Shown: one piece after another, positions 1 to 9,880 of the stretch
Position numbering within the stretch: the first letter of the stretch is position 1
Layout of the letters: every line of letters starts with the position of its first letter
Source: Lucinisca nassula
Taxonomy: Eukaryota > Mollusca > Bivalvia > Lucinida > Lucinidae
Length of the DNA stretch: 64,000 nucleotides
Reading direction: 5' to 3'
NCBI GenBank assembly: GCA_963580285.1
Contig: CAUZLF010000195.1
Coordinates: 62,001-126,000, forward strand
Notes under the pieces: model-generated
Seen by the model: the letters and a program-made list of their open reading frames with translations, nothing else
The model's database searches: none
Told to the model about the DNA's origin: nothing
Position numbers and translations under genes: made by a program

Positions 1-357
1 GTAAAACAAAGATCAGGAATCGATACAATTAATTTACTCCACCCACCAAAGACACCAAAGGGAAAGAAATACAAACATTAAGCGACCAGACCATAATGGA
101 AACCTAAACAAAGGAAGGTCATAAGGACAGTTACTTTCCCACAAAATGGCCATATGGCCATCCAAAATTAAAAGACACAAGTGATACACACAGTAAGTAA
201 CAAACAACAACAACATAAATCGCCACAGAAGAACCGCCTTGGAACGGTCAGTGGAAAGATTTCCACGGGGGGGGGGGGGGGGCTTAAATCGATTTTACGT
301 GGCCACAATCCTCGCCCTTACTTCCGTCGCGATTTAGATAAATAATTTGTTCAGTTA
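1..357 (-). mobile_element. Penelope-like element 3' tail (cut by window edge)
   Basis: This is the complement of the 3' untranslated tail that follows the reverse transcriptase frame at 27464-28044. The same landmarks are seen: CTTAAATCGATTTTACGTGG, GGAACGGTCAGTGGAAAGAT, and an ATGGCCATATGGCCAT palindrome. The part nearest the ORF is missing, so the copy is 5'-truncated near position 357, as expected for target-primed reverse transcription. A run of about 15 G sits at 269-283. No coding sequence remains. Confidence 0.8.
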
Positions 358-369
358 CGCTTAGAATGC

Positions 370-562
370 CTAGGCCTGTCCAGGAGAGGTGGTGCGAGTC
401 AGACCGTCCATGGATATGAACCCTTTTGCTTTCATTGGGCAGCAGGGTTTGAGATGTCATTTCATCTCAGTGTCAGGTAAAAGTCCTACAAATTTGGAAC
501 CGACGTCTCAAAAATAATCTAAACAGTGTTGACGGGGACGCTGAACCTCAAATCAAACAAAA
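370..562 (+). mobile_element. SINE-A, 5'-truncated copy
   Basis: Matches the 3' two thirds of SINE-A (full copies at 16547-16861 and 53910-54218): CCTGTCCAGG start, TGTCATTTCATCTCA block, then GACGGGGACG and an AAATCAAACAAAA tail. It begins directly after the PLE tail, so one element may have inserted into or truncated the other. The copy is diverged from the others. Confidence 0.75.
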
Positions 563-597
563 TATTCTGACTATTCGAGAGCATGCCACACACAGGG

Positions 598-1035
598 CCA
601 TAAATTATCATATTCCCCTGCAACATTCCGCTATGGCGTCACTGCTCAAAAGTGCTAGTGTGTTGCCTGAATGAATCTCTAGAAGTTACGCGCATGGCCA
701 TAAAATGTCTTATTACCCAATATGCTACATGTATAAAAGTATTTTGATCTATCTCAAACTGTTCATTGATCTCTTGTAATATATGGTGTATTCGATGGAT
801 TGAGTTGTAAAATATTTCATGGCAGCTTGGAATATAGTCAAAACTATTGCCCTCGGTGCTGTGGACGACCTGTTGCACAATTGCCATCGGCCTTCGGCCA
901 CGGGCAATAATGTGTCAGGACGTTCACAGCATCTCGGGGTAATAGTTTTGACTATACTCCAAACTGCCGTGATATAACTGTATAATATTCCCCTGCAATA
1001 TTCTCCTTTGTCGTCGTCACTGCTCAAAAGTACAA
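598..1035. repeat. Hairpin (821-968) flanked by ~50-bp direct repeats
   Basis: Arms at 821-890 and 900-968 pair imperfectly around the apex CGGCCTTCGGCCAC; GGAATATAGTCAAAACTATT on the left matches the complement of AATAGTTTTGACTATACTCC on the right. Outside the hairpin, a segment with ATATTCCCCTGCAA and CACTGCTCAAAAGT occurs in direct orientation near 605-652 and 983-1031, about 379 bp apart. I see no protein: the open frames here are chance frames through the repeat. Confidence 0.6.
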
Positions 1036-1244
1036 AGGCATTCAGTGAAAGAATTTCCACAAGTCAGAATTCGGTATCATAAATCTTTATATGCCCTTGT
1101 GTGAGGGGAATATAAAGATTTGTGCACCTTCGATAGGTAATATTTAGAGGTTATTGTATGGTCAAGGTGTGCCTCTATGTCATATTGGCACCGGTTTGTC
1201 ATATTGACCCGAGGGCTTTATGACCATATCATAACCTTTTTATT

Positions 1245-1812
1245 ACATACTTTCTATACTATGAATAGACTGCATAGCACATTAGAATTATTGAAATTAA
1301 TGATAACATTAGTGAACAATAATACAAAGTAGCAGAAAAAAGTGTAAAAGTTGTTTGCGAAAACCATGACTTGTACACGCAGATGGAGTTGTTTCTCTTA
1401 GACGCTACCTACTTTTAGATTTGTTTACATTAGCAACGCTCAACCGCATTTCGTTATTGAAGCTATTTACGAGTCTTTTCGGGGGTCTTCCTACAAACTA
1501 TGTAACAACTAGAAAATGATCAAACAAAACAAAATTAACGAAAAGTCTGGCCACAATATAAGCCTAAAAAGGCAGAATTTATTCAAAAAGAAAACACAAC
1601 TGACTTTGTTTTGGAAGTAGCTTAGAGAAGTGGGACAATTCGGGGTGAGGGGGAGAGAACACCCTTTCCCAACAGAGACTTCCAACTATTCATCAGTGAA
1701 GGGATCTGCATGCATACCCTTATTGCTAAGACGTTTTCATTTTGACATGAGAACACCCCTGCTGTACTTGAAGGCATCGATCGTCTTTAAGATGTTTCGC
1801 TTATACTGAGTA
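1245..1812. other. No recognisable feature
   Basis: AT-rich sequence with no repeat shared elsewhere in the window, no long open frame and no RNA-like fold that I can see. Confidence 0.5.
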
Positions 1813-2118
1813 GTGTTACCTCCCTTCCATTATCTACCTTGGTAGATCATATGCATAGCTTCTAGGTTTATAACCACTCTCTGACAACTGCGGCAGGGAG
1901 TCGGCTCTTTGGCTCAGGGGTAAGAGCAGTGGACTGTCACCCGAGCGGCCCGGGTTCGAATCCCACCATAGGCGGGGATTTTTTCAGGCTATGCATCTTT
2001 CCTTTGTTACGGCTTTCAGGTCGTAAGATGGGGGCTCGTCCGAAATGCCAGAATTGGCTTGTGCCGAAGTTGGTATCCTTCACGTCATCATTAATGATGA
2101 CTTCCTTGAAGAGGGGGT
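1813..2118 (+). mobile_element. SINE-B (tRNA-headed), tandem unit 1
   Basis: A tRNA-like head spans about 1900-1974, with an A-box-like TGGCTCAGGGG at 1910-1920 and a B-box GGTTCGAATCC at 1953-1963. The anticodon-loop position reads CTGTCAC (GTC, Asp-like), but the anticodon stem does not pair, so this is a SINE promoter and not a working tRNA. A CT-rich leader precedes it and an unrelated body follows to 2118. The unit repeats at once with a period of 306 bp. Confidence 0.7.
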
Positions 2119-2334
2119 GTGTTACCTCCCTTCCATTATCTACCTTGGTAGATCATATGCATAGCTTCTAGGTTTATAACCACTCTCTGACAACTGCGGC
2201 AGGGAGTCGGCTCTTTGGCTCAGGGGTAAGAGCAGTGGACTGTCACCCGAGCGGCCCGGGTTCGAATCCCACCATAGGCGGGGATTTTTTCAGGCTATGC
2301 ATCTTTCCTTTGTTACGGCTTTCAGGTCGTAAGA
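2119..2334 (+). mobile_element. SINE-B, tandem unit 2 (truncated)
   Basis: Copy of 1813-2030 displaced by 306 bp and almost identical. The only difference I see is a T run of 6 instead of 8 after GGCGGGGA. A-box at 2216-2226 and B-box at 2259-2269. Identity stops after GGTCGTAAGA, so the 3' body of unit 1 is not repeated. The near-identity points to a recent tandem duplication. Confidence 0.7.
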
Positions 2335-2689
2335 GTAGCCTACTGTTGATGAGCCAGATACCGATGAAAGATTTCAGTGAGACAGATTCGCATTCCTTCG
2401 ATTCAGATATTTATATAAATCTACTGCTATTGCTCTCTTCTAGGTCCAAAAGTCGGTTTGACAGTGATTCGAGTGTCTTTTCTGCGGCCATTTTGAAGCT
2501 TGTGAAGCACGAGCTAAACATTCTATTTCTATAGTAACAGAGTAAAGCGGTGCCAATACTGAAAGGCAATGCCAAAAACCCATATTATACGAATTTTGGG
2601 CACAGTCACGTGACTGTGCCATCAAAATAGCGAAAATTGAGTCAGCATTGAAAGATTCTAATGTGAGTTTCCTATGTATTATATAGAAA
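2335..2689. other. Unassigned stretch with a perfect 22-bp palindrome
   Basis: No gene is recognised. Positions 2599-2620 are a perfect 22-bp palindrome centred on CACGTG (half-site GGCACAGTCAC). The rest is AT-rich and matches nothing else here. Confidence 0.5.
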
Positions 2690-4651
2690 GTAGAAGTAAA
2701 ACAAAGATCAGGAATTGATACAATTAACTTACTCCACCCATAAAAGACACCAAAGGGAAAGAAATACAAACATTAAGCGACAAGACCATAATGGAAACCC
2801 AAACAAAGGAAGGCCATAAGGAAAGTTAATTCCCACAAAATGGCCATATGGCCATCCAAAATAAAAAGACAAAAGTGATACACACAGTAAGTAAAAACAA
2901 CAACACAAATAAATCGCCACAGAACGCCTTGGAACGGTCAGTGGAAGATTTCCACTGGGGGGGCTTAAATCGATTTTACGTGGCCACAATCCTCGTCCTT
3001 ACTTCCGTCGCGATTTAGACAAATAATTTGTTCAGTCCGCATGAAGGCCTCCTAACTCATCAGTGCAACATCTCCGTGAACACAAAAATCAAAGAACCAC
3101 AGAGGTGAGACAACGGTGAGGACTCGACAGCAAGAAACCACTGAAATGCTGGAGCAAAAGAAAACCAACAGTTAGACTCCGATGGGCCCGACCAGAGACA
3201 GAGCATCAGGCACCAACAAACATTACCTTGAATTAGATCTCTCTAATTCTCAATAAGCCTTTACGTTGGAGCCGTCATAGAATCTGAGGCCTGACCCACC
3301 GGCGTGCAATTAAAGAGGGAAGCAAAGTTGCCAACCGTGATTGGGTTAACTACCATGCATGCAGTCTGTCGTATAATATCCATGTTGTACCCAATCTTTT
3401 TATATCGAAGAATGATTTTACGAAATTGGGTGCTGAAGTCATTGCGGTTATATATTTTTCTGAATTTATATACTAAGTCACCATAAAAATCGGGTTCCGA
3501 TAGACCTTGTTGCAGAAAAGATTTAAGTCCAATATTGAATTTTGAAATTAAATCCGAATGGCGTCTATAAAATTTTGAAAAGGCTTTGCGTAGTTAATGG
3601 TACCGATAACCCTGGTTAAGGAGTTTAGCCGTTAATAATTTATTACGAGTGTTGAAGTCAGTTACATGACTACACACTCTAGCAAATCGAATTAATTGCG
3701 AAATATAAACGCCATAGGATGGCGCACGAGGAACATCACCATCCAAAAAAGGAAAATTTACAATCTCAAAATCAAAGTCATCGCGTTTATCATAAATTTT
3801 GCACGAAACAAATCCATCTACAATAGATAGATGTAAATCCAAAAATGGGGCCTCGGTATCAGAAGAATTTGCTTTATTTAACGGAAGGTCTGGGGAGTAA
3901 ATCTGACTGATCAAACCATAAAAATAGGTATTATCAATATTTAATAAATCATCTAAATATCTAGAAGTGGAGCTAAAAGCTTCAATAATTTCAGATTGGT
4001 TATCAATGGAAAGCGACAAAATGAAGTCTCTTTCATAGCAATACAAGAACAGATCAGGCACAAGAGGTGCGCAATTAGTACCCATCGGAATACCCACAAT
4101 TTGTCTAAATAACTTAGTACCGAATCTAATATAAATATTGTCAAGTAGAAAGGTGAGGGCATCACACACTTTCTGACATGACCAAAGTGTGTAATTCTTA
4201 TGCTCTTTAGAAGTGAAAAATGCATTTCTGACATTACATGCAAGATAGAGAGAATCTTCTCTGTGAAAAGCCAATTCAATTAAATCATTAAGCTTTTCTT
4301 TTATAAGATTATGAGGAAGTGTAGTGTAAAGAGTGGAAAAATCGTAAGTAGACAGACTAGAAGCACGAAAATGTCTGGATTTCAATTTATTTAAAACCTC
4401 ATTTGAATTTTTTATAGACCAAAACAGATTTCTTCCTGATCTTTCAAAGACTTTATCACAATATTTAATTACATGCGTTTTAATAGCAGTAAGACAGAAA
4501 GTTAATAATTTAGAAAGTTCAGTGGTAGTGCAAGAGCTAGAATTTGCAATAAACCGTGCTTTGTAAGGTCTTTTATGAAGTTTTGGTAACCAGTATAGCG
4601 TAGGAAGCTTGTCTTGGCCTTCGTTAACACACACAGCAAACTTGGTGGCTG
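2690..4651 (-). mobile_element. Penelope-like retroelement, 5'-truncated
   Basis: On the minus strand the element runs from inside the reverse transcriptase frame (4651) through about 570 bases of 3' tail to the terminus TACTTCTACTTT at 2690. The same terminus ends the copies at 16996, 19194 and 28044, so the 3' end is fixed and 5' ends vary, the usual pattern of target-primed retrotransposition. The frame ends at 3261, where the intact copy also ends. No GIY-YIG endonuclease is seen between RT and tail. Confidence 0.75.
3261..4651 (-). pseudogene. Penelope-like reverse transcriptase with one in-frame stop
   Basis: The frame codes for RNA-templated DNA synthesis. Visible RT blocks in order: PTLYWLPKLHKRPYKARF near the start; motif A STYDFSTLYTTLP; motif B GIPMGTNCAP; motif C SRYLDDLLNIDN with both catalytic aspartates; then APFLDLHLSIVDG. 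The frame is open from about 4651 to 3597. A TAA at 3594-3596 replaces the AAA lysine codon seen in the sister copies (YRYHK). Beyond it the same frame continues open to the family's normal stop at 3261-3263 (ending ASDSMTAP). The N-terminal part of the ORF, upstream of 4651, is absent. Assignment to the Penelope-like group rests on the RT motif style. The endonuclease domain of canonical members is not visible, so this may be an endonuclease-lacking lineage. Confidence 0.75.
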
Positions 4652-4735
4652 AAAGACAAACATGTTACTCTACTATAGCTCTCTCTTCAGCTAAAGGCTG
4701 AAGTTCATAGGCCTTAGTACCTATGTAATAATCGG

Positions 4736-4992
4736 CAATATTACCTGCTCGGGTGAACAAAGTGTCATATTTCCCTCATAAGTGGGCAATATTAGCTGCT
4801 CGGGTAAACTAAGCGTCATATTCCCCCCACACAAGGGGCAATATTACCTGCTCGGTCGAACAAAGTTTCATATTCCCCTCACATAAGAGGGCAATATTAC
4901 CTGCTCGGGTGAACTAAGCGTTATATTTTCCTCATACAAGGGGCAATATTACCTGCTCGGGTAAAGTAAGCGTCATATTCCCCTCACACAAG
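4736..4992. repeat. 52-bp minisatellite, about five units
   Basis: CAATATTACCTGCTCGGGT-like units start at 4736, 4787, 4839, 4892 and 4944, a 51-53 bp period. Each is followed by (A/C)AA(A/G)CGTCATATTCCCCTCA-like sequence. The block lies next to the truncated 5' end of the PLE copy. Confidence 0.8.
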
Positions 4993-5480
4993 GACAATAA
5001 ATGAATAATGTTCAGATCACTTTTGGACCTGTTAAAAAGCGATGTACGTCATTTGGTTGAGAATCACTTGGTCGAAATGAACTTTCTGTGCAATACAACG
5101 TTTGGTCGAAAACAAATATTGAATTTGGACAATTGATCCAATTTCTTTTCTTTTTTGTTTCAAATGCGACACTTTACCGCAATCATGCCAAACATTCAGA
5201 GCTCATTATGACTAATTGTAATCGGCTTAAGAATACAGCTGTAAATAAATTAATCCATCCTTCGTGATTGTTTTTGCTCACGTGCTGGCATATTCCAACA
5301 TTTTGAAATTTGAAATTGGAATGTGGCAGAAAGTTCGCCTGTTTCTGAATATTATTTGAGCAATCAGAGTAGTAATCAATCACTGAGAATACTGGTAGAT
5401 CGATTGCTCTTGAGTGTAGGCTGGAAAAAATAGTCCTGGACTTAGAATCGAACTGTTCGTTGAACATTTTAAGCAAGCAG
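4993..5480. other. No recognisable gene; short segment shared with 23196-23225
   Basis: AT-rich sequence. GAGTGTAGGCTGG...ATAGTCCTGGACT near 5412-5442 recurs at 23197-23227, beside a hammerhead element, so it is probably an old dispersed repeat. The minus-strand open frame of 97 codons has no motif I recognise. Confidence 0.4.
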
Positions 5481-5564
5481 AGTGGACTTGATCCGACACC
5501 GCGTTATGTGGCGTCCGATTAGGTATACACTGTTTGCCAAAGCCCACGTGCACGAGCTATCGGA

Positions 5565-5805
5565 GCTATAAACAACCAGTACCTGGATTTTATTAAGGAT
5601 CAGCGACAGTAAATAGCAGGTGGGAAGCTTCTGTACTTAGTATCGTTGGGTCGATTGATTAGCGAATACCTCGTACACGAGCCTTGTCCAGATCTTCTTT
5701 GTCAATACCTCGTACACGAGCCCAGTCGAGAGTTTACCTTTTAGACTACGCACTGCTGTAAATAACCGGTATCTGGGTTTTGTAAACGGTCAGCGATAGT
5801 CACGC
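5565..5805. repeat. Diverged direct repeats
   Basis: Two copies of a roughly 43-bp block (TAAACAACCAGTACCTGG... and TAAATAACCGGTATCTGG...) start near 5568 and 5758. Between them AATACCTCGTACACGAGCC occurs twice, near 5664 and 5703. A fragment of the GAACCGCC MITE arm (GTAGGTTGTGGGTACTCGTT) follows at about 5841-5861. Confidence 0.55.
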
Positions 5806-6049
5806 GAACAATAACAAGCAACAGGAACAATGCTTTATAACGTAGGTTGTGGGTACTCGTTAAAACGCTTCATTATAAGAAACGTATTCAGTACAATTTT
5901 TGTCTGAAAAAAAATGACTTTCTTGTTGTTGCACTGGTAGCATTTCCAAACTAGACAATCAAGTGAGCATATGCTCACTAATACCCCCGGCTAGAGCCAT
6001 CAGTAAAACATGAGCCAAAAACATACAGTCGAGTTCATACAACCGTTTT

Positions 6050-6600
6050 TTGAGCAGAAATGAAGAAAACTGTGAAAATTATTCATCTCAGAATTGTAAG
6101 TCTGAAAGTAGAAAAGCAAGATTTATGGTTCATGTGTTCTGCACGTTGTCTCTTGGTGTTTAACGTTTGTGTGAAGTTTCATGAAAATATGTCAAACCGT
6201 TTAAAAGTTATGGAGCGGACACGAAGATGTTAACAGAAAAATAATTTACTATGTTCAAAGGGAAATAATTTACAATGTATGCAAACAAGAGTTATGGTTC
6301 TTGTGTTCTGCTGTCCTATTATCTTGTTTTAAATTTGTTTGAAGTTTCATGAAAGTATCTCCAACGGTTCTAAAGTTACAGAGCGGACACAAGTGCATGG
6401 TAAAAATTGCAAGTTATAATATTCAAAGGGCATTAACTCTGAAAGTAGAAAAGCAAGAGTTATGGTTCATGTGTTCTGCATGTCGTCAAATGGTGTTTAA
6501 CATTTGCGTAAAGTTTCATGAAAATATATTAAGCCGTTCAAAAGTTATGGAGCGGACACGCAGAATCGCTTACCATGGTTGTTTAGAACTCTTTCCTGAG
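6050..6600. repeat. Degenerate ~168-bp tandem array
   Basis: The landmark GAGCGGACAC recurs at 6213, 6381 and 6550 (168 and 169 bp apart), each preceded by GTTTCATGAAAATAT and an AAAGTTATGG-like block. Units are diverged. The 85-codon open frame inside runs across the units and looks incidental. Confidence 0.7.
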
Positions 6601-6789
6601 TCCTAGGAAGTTCTTCGTACAGCTCGAATTGGCATATGTATTGTGTGCACTCATTAGAATCGCTTTGATTGGTCACAACACACCTGCATATAAATTTTGT
6701 AAAACATCAAACACATACAATATGTTCATCATCACGGTTGTTTCGAACTGGATCTTGTGTCCCTGGAAATTCTTCGCAAGGTGGCTAAT

Positions 6790-7065
6790 ATGTAGATAAT
6801 ATCAGGTTCGTGTCATAAGCCTCGCGATTCTACATGCGTTCTCGAAGCCGAGCCTGATAGAATTGGTATCAAAAGACACGAATCTGGTATTCTATTTACC
6901 AGTTAATCCCTTGTACACTCCTACAGTTTTGCCATTTTAAACCAGTAGTCCAGTTCATAGAAGTGCAATATCACGTTGACCTGATAAAGCTCACTTAACC
7001 TGAGATAGCACATCTTTATCAGGTCAGTATGTTACAATGCAATCAATATAGGGGATAAATGATAA
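6790..7065. mobile_element. Apex-hairpin MITE, relative of 31475-31966 (shortened)
   Basis: A hairpin with arms CAGGTTCGTGTC and GACACGAATCTGG spans about 6800-6890. It contains GCGATTCTACATGCGTT and GAAGCCGAGCCTGATA, as does 31475-31640. The body to the right ends in GGGGATAAATGATAA near 7063, the partner of ATTTACCAGTTAATCCC at 6894. A second internal inverted pair, CTGATAAAG...CTTTATCAG, lies at 6980-7024. This copy has lost part of the left arm and much of the body. Confidence 0.65.
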
Positions 7066-7101
7066 GTTGTGTGTACACATTTGTATCGCCTCGATGAGAA
7101 C

Positions 7102-7166
<65 letters not shown>
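7102..7166. repeat. (CTAT)n microsatellite
   Basis: About 16 uninterrupted CTAT units. They create the artificial SIYL-repeat open frame on the plus strand. Confidence 0.95.
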
Positions 7167-7217
7167 GTCCCGAAAAAAAAATCATTATTTCATCGAGTGT
7201 GTGAAAACAAATCAGAA

Positions 7218-7557
7218 ATCCCAGCAGGCATTTGACGCAATTGTGACGTCACATCGTCGATGAAACGTCATGCCGTTTATGCAACGTTCAATCTACGTCG
7301 GTGCAACGTCGTGACGTTTCTGCGACGTTGATTTGACATTTCCCTAGCGGCGTGTGCCTGCTGAAAAGTTTTGCACTCGCGAATATCCCAGTAGGCATAT
7401 GACGCAATTGTGATGTCACATCAACGTCGGCGCAACGTCATGACGTTTATACAACGCCCAATCTACGTCGGTGCAACGTCGGTGCAACGTCGTGACGTTG
7501 ATTTGACGTTGCCCTAGCAAAGTGTGCCTGCTGGGAATTTTCGCACTCGCGAATATC
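7218..7557. repeat. ~167-bp tandem pair rich in CAACGTCG
   Basis: Unit starts ATCCCAG(C/T)AGGCAT at 7218 and 7385. Each unit has GACGCAATTGTGA(C/T)GTCACAT, several GTGCAACGTCG motifs and a GCCTGCTG...TCGCACTCGCGAATATCC end. The short GACGT and CAACGT motifs are themselves repeated and partly palindromic. Confidence 0.75.
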
Positions 7558-7642
7558 CTGATGTTTTCAATACATGAAATGAAATAGGTTTTTGGTATTT
7601 ATCGAAAAGAAATCTTTTATACCCGGCTGCTACTGTGAAAAT

Positions 7643-8070
7643 ATAAGAATCTTATATTGGTGTGAGGGGTGGATACAAAAAATCCGTCCCAAGGGTCACT
7701 GTCCGGCATCACGAGGCTTGCCGAGTGATGCCGGACAGTGATCCCGAGGGACGGATTTTTCTATCCACCCCTCACATCCATATTGGATTCTTTTTATTGC
7801 ATACGTTCCATTTCTTAGTGCGGAATTTCAATGCTGCTGTCACTTCGGTTACCAACGTCCGCCATATTGTGTTGACACTGCAGGCATGTATAGTGACGTC
7901 ACGGATCGTGCATGACGTCAACCTTAACGACGGCGCACACAAGGTCGTATTCAACCAGTGCATTTATCAAACACGCGATTATATTCGATTTGGGGTCGGA
8001 ACACCAGGGTCAGAACATAAATTTCTATCCCAGGGTGAAATCGCGGGGATATCCTTGTCTGGTGTGCAAG
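7643..8070. mobile_element. Apex-hairpin MITE (428 bp), sister of 60824-61212
   Basis: Left end TATAAGAATCTTATATTGG, then a hairpin about 7665-7785 with long arms. The arms carry GGGGTGGATA, AATCCGTCCC and CACTGTCCGGCATCAC on the left and their complements on the right, around the apex CGAGGCTTGCCGAG. The right arm closes with CCATATTGGATTCTT. The 290-bp body is CpG-rich with several GACGTCA sites and is about 95% identical to the sister copy. The shared frame is not coding: most differences between the copies change the amino acid. Confidence 0.75.
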
Positions 8071-8459
8071 AATAGCATGGTTATCTTAGTTTTCAAATTA
8101 TTAACACATCACATCCTTTCACAATACGAAAATATCATTATATGCATTGATTTCAATTCTAAGTTTTAAATGAGCTGGCTTATCAACGTGAGGATATTCC
8201 CAAGTTGATCATTACTCGCACTTGTTAACAGGATTAAAGTTCCGTGCTTTTGAGTACTGACAAAGGATTAAGCCCGGATTGTACAATTATTAGTATCATG
8301 ATGCCCTATTGGAACTGTATTAGTCAATTCCGTAAAAGTCAGAAAATTTGTAAAATAGATTTCAGATTAAGGATGATTCAATGCACAGATCATTAAGAAA
8401 TAGTTGTAACTATTCATAATTTTAGGGTAATGATAACTCTTTTGAACTTTTATTCTAAA
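8071..8459. other. No recognisable feature
   Basis: AT-rich spacer between two MITEs. No repeat, motif or open frame that I can support. Confidence 0.5.
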
Positions 8460-8747
8460 CATTACGATAACACACCCGTACGACATAGTGTATTTTTTCA
8501 CATCTCCAAAATGGCCATTTTTCTGATGAAAATCCGTGATATTTTTCTTATAAATACTGCAAACATAGGTTGTGGGTGCTCGTTAGAACCGCCTCATTGA
8601 GGCGGTTCTAACGAGTACCCACAACCTATGTATTGGATCAGAAATAAGAAAAATAATGTTCACCCCATTAAACCCCAGTTTTCTCTATATACAGTGGGGT
8701 ATAGGGGGGGGGGGGGTCTTCATTTCACGGACTGGTTCACGTGATGA
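8460..8747. mobile_element. GAACCGCC MITE, 'CACGGA' subfamily, full length
   Basis: Left end CATTACGATAACACACCCGT; right end CACGGACTGGTTCACGTGATGA. The central near-perfect palindrome (about 8540-8655) has apex GAACCGCCTCATTGAGGCGG and arms AACATAGGTTGTGGGTGCTC. To the right sits the AAACCCCAGTTTTC/GTGGGGT inverted pair and a G12 run. No coding capacity. The mobilising transposase is not identifiable from these ends. Confidence 0.85.
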
Positions 8748-8993
8748 ATACGAGGCTCGTTCAAAATTTAACTGGCCAAACCCACTTACTGACCCGTGGC
8801 TGTTGCACGAGTTTTACTTATTATACATCAATGCCTTATATTTTTATCGGCCAGCTGTATAGTTTATCAATGACCTTTGGAAGTTCAAAGTTTAAGCGTG
8901 ACAAGTATATTCCATTTTTAGGCAAGTTTCGGATACATTTTTTCTCACGATATTAACAATATAAATAAATGCTTTGATATACCGTTATATAGA
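8748..8993. other. No recognisable feature
   Basis: Short AT-rich spacer. It lies directly between the MITE end and a PLE tail and has no open frame or repeat of note. Confidence 0.4.
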
Positions 8994-9297
8994 ATAAAAG
9001 TGGAGGCAATGATCAGGAATCGATACAATCAACCCACAGCTTCCATCAGAGACACCATAGGGAAAGAAACACAGACATGATACAACGTACCCCAATGGAT
9101 CGAAACACCAACAGCGGAAAGCCAAACGGACAGTCACTTTCTCACAAAATGGCCAATAGGCTATCCAAAATAAAATAATATAAGCGACACAAACACACAA
9201 AGACCAACCATAACAAAAATAAACCGCGACAGAAGAACCGCCCTGGAACGGTCAGCGGAAACGAATTCCACTGGGGGGGGGGGGGGGGGCTTAAATT
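8994..9297 (-). mobile_element. Penelope-like element 3' tail, diverged subfamily
   Basis: Same order of landmarks as the tail at 1-357 (GATCAGGAATCGATACAAT, CACAAAATGGCC, GGAACGGTCAGCGGAAACG, G run, CTTAAAT) but clearly more diverged; it is closer to the tails at 55838-56287 and 59285-59630. It is only about 300 bp long, so heavily 5'-truncated. Confidence 0.7.
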
Positions 9298-9362
9298 ACC
9301 TTAACAGTGGTGACGGGGATGATAAACCTCAAATCAAACAAACAAACAAACAAACAAACATC
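9298..9362 (+). mobile_element. SINE-A 3' end fragment
   Basis: AACAGTGGTGACGGGGATG, then AAACCTCAAATCAAACAAAC with five CAAA units. Only the last 65 bp of the SINE are present, joined directly to the PLE tail. Confidence 0.75.
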
Positions 9363-9499
9363 TCGTGTGAGCCAATTTTATATGTGTACGAATTAAGACT
9401 ATACGCGGAAATAGCATGATTAAAGAAATTACACAAGTACGAAGTTTAGGAAATGTAAAAAAGAAAAAGAAAACTAGAGCTGCCGCCTAACGGGCGCCA

Positions 9500-9756
9500 A
9501 TTATACCCCCGCATGCGTTGTCAGAAAATTTTTTACAAGTATTTGACCTTGAGGAAGGTCAACGTAAATGTCAAGGTCAGGTTTGTGTATATCAATCTTA
9601 AGTACTAGTGGCAAGGTGTGTGAATATTAAAGAAATCGGTCAAAGAATAAGGAAGTTATGAGCAATGTTAAAGTTTTTGTAACGGACCGACGACGACAGA
9701 CGACGACAAGCTGACTCCTATATACCCCCTTCAAACTTCGTTTGCGGGGGTATAAT
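9500..9756. mobile_element. MITE with 14-bp perfect TIRs (ATTATACCCCCGCA)
   Basis: ATTATACCCCCGCA at 9500-9513 is exactly repeated in inverse orientation at 9743-9756 (TGCGGGGGTATAAT). The 257-bp interior is non-coding and contains GACCGACGACGACAGACGACGACAAG-like simple sequence near the right end (given only in outline). Related GACGGACGG...GGGGCATAAT ends occur at 21325-21360. Confidence 0.7.
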
Positions 9757-9880
9757 AATAAAAGAATAATCTCTTCCATAGATTCGAAAGTGCACCGCCT
9801 ACCTCGAGTTAACATGAAGCATAAGATTTAAGAACAGGACGGTAACTATCGCCCGGTGTTAAAAAATAGGAAGAGGCTAG

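Noticed and set aside
1900..1974. tRNA-Asp(GTC) gene
   Set aside because: A and B boxes are present but the anticodon stem does not pair, and the same head is tandemly duplicated with a SINE body.
7069..7263. Open frame with SIYL repeats
   Set aside because: Produced by the CTAT microsatellite.
7662..8075. 137-codon open frame, shared with a 151-codon frame at 60835-61290
   Set aside because: The two copies are about 95% identical, but seven of the eight differences I could place change the amino acid, which argues against selection on a protein. The frame starts inside the MITE hairpin.
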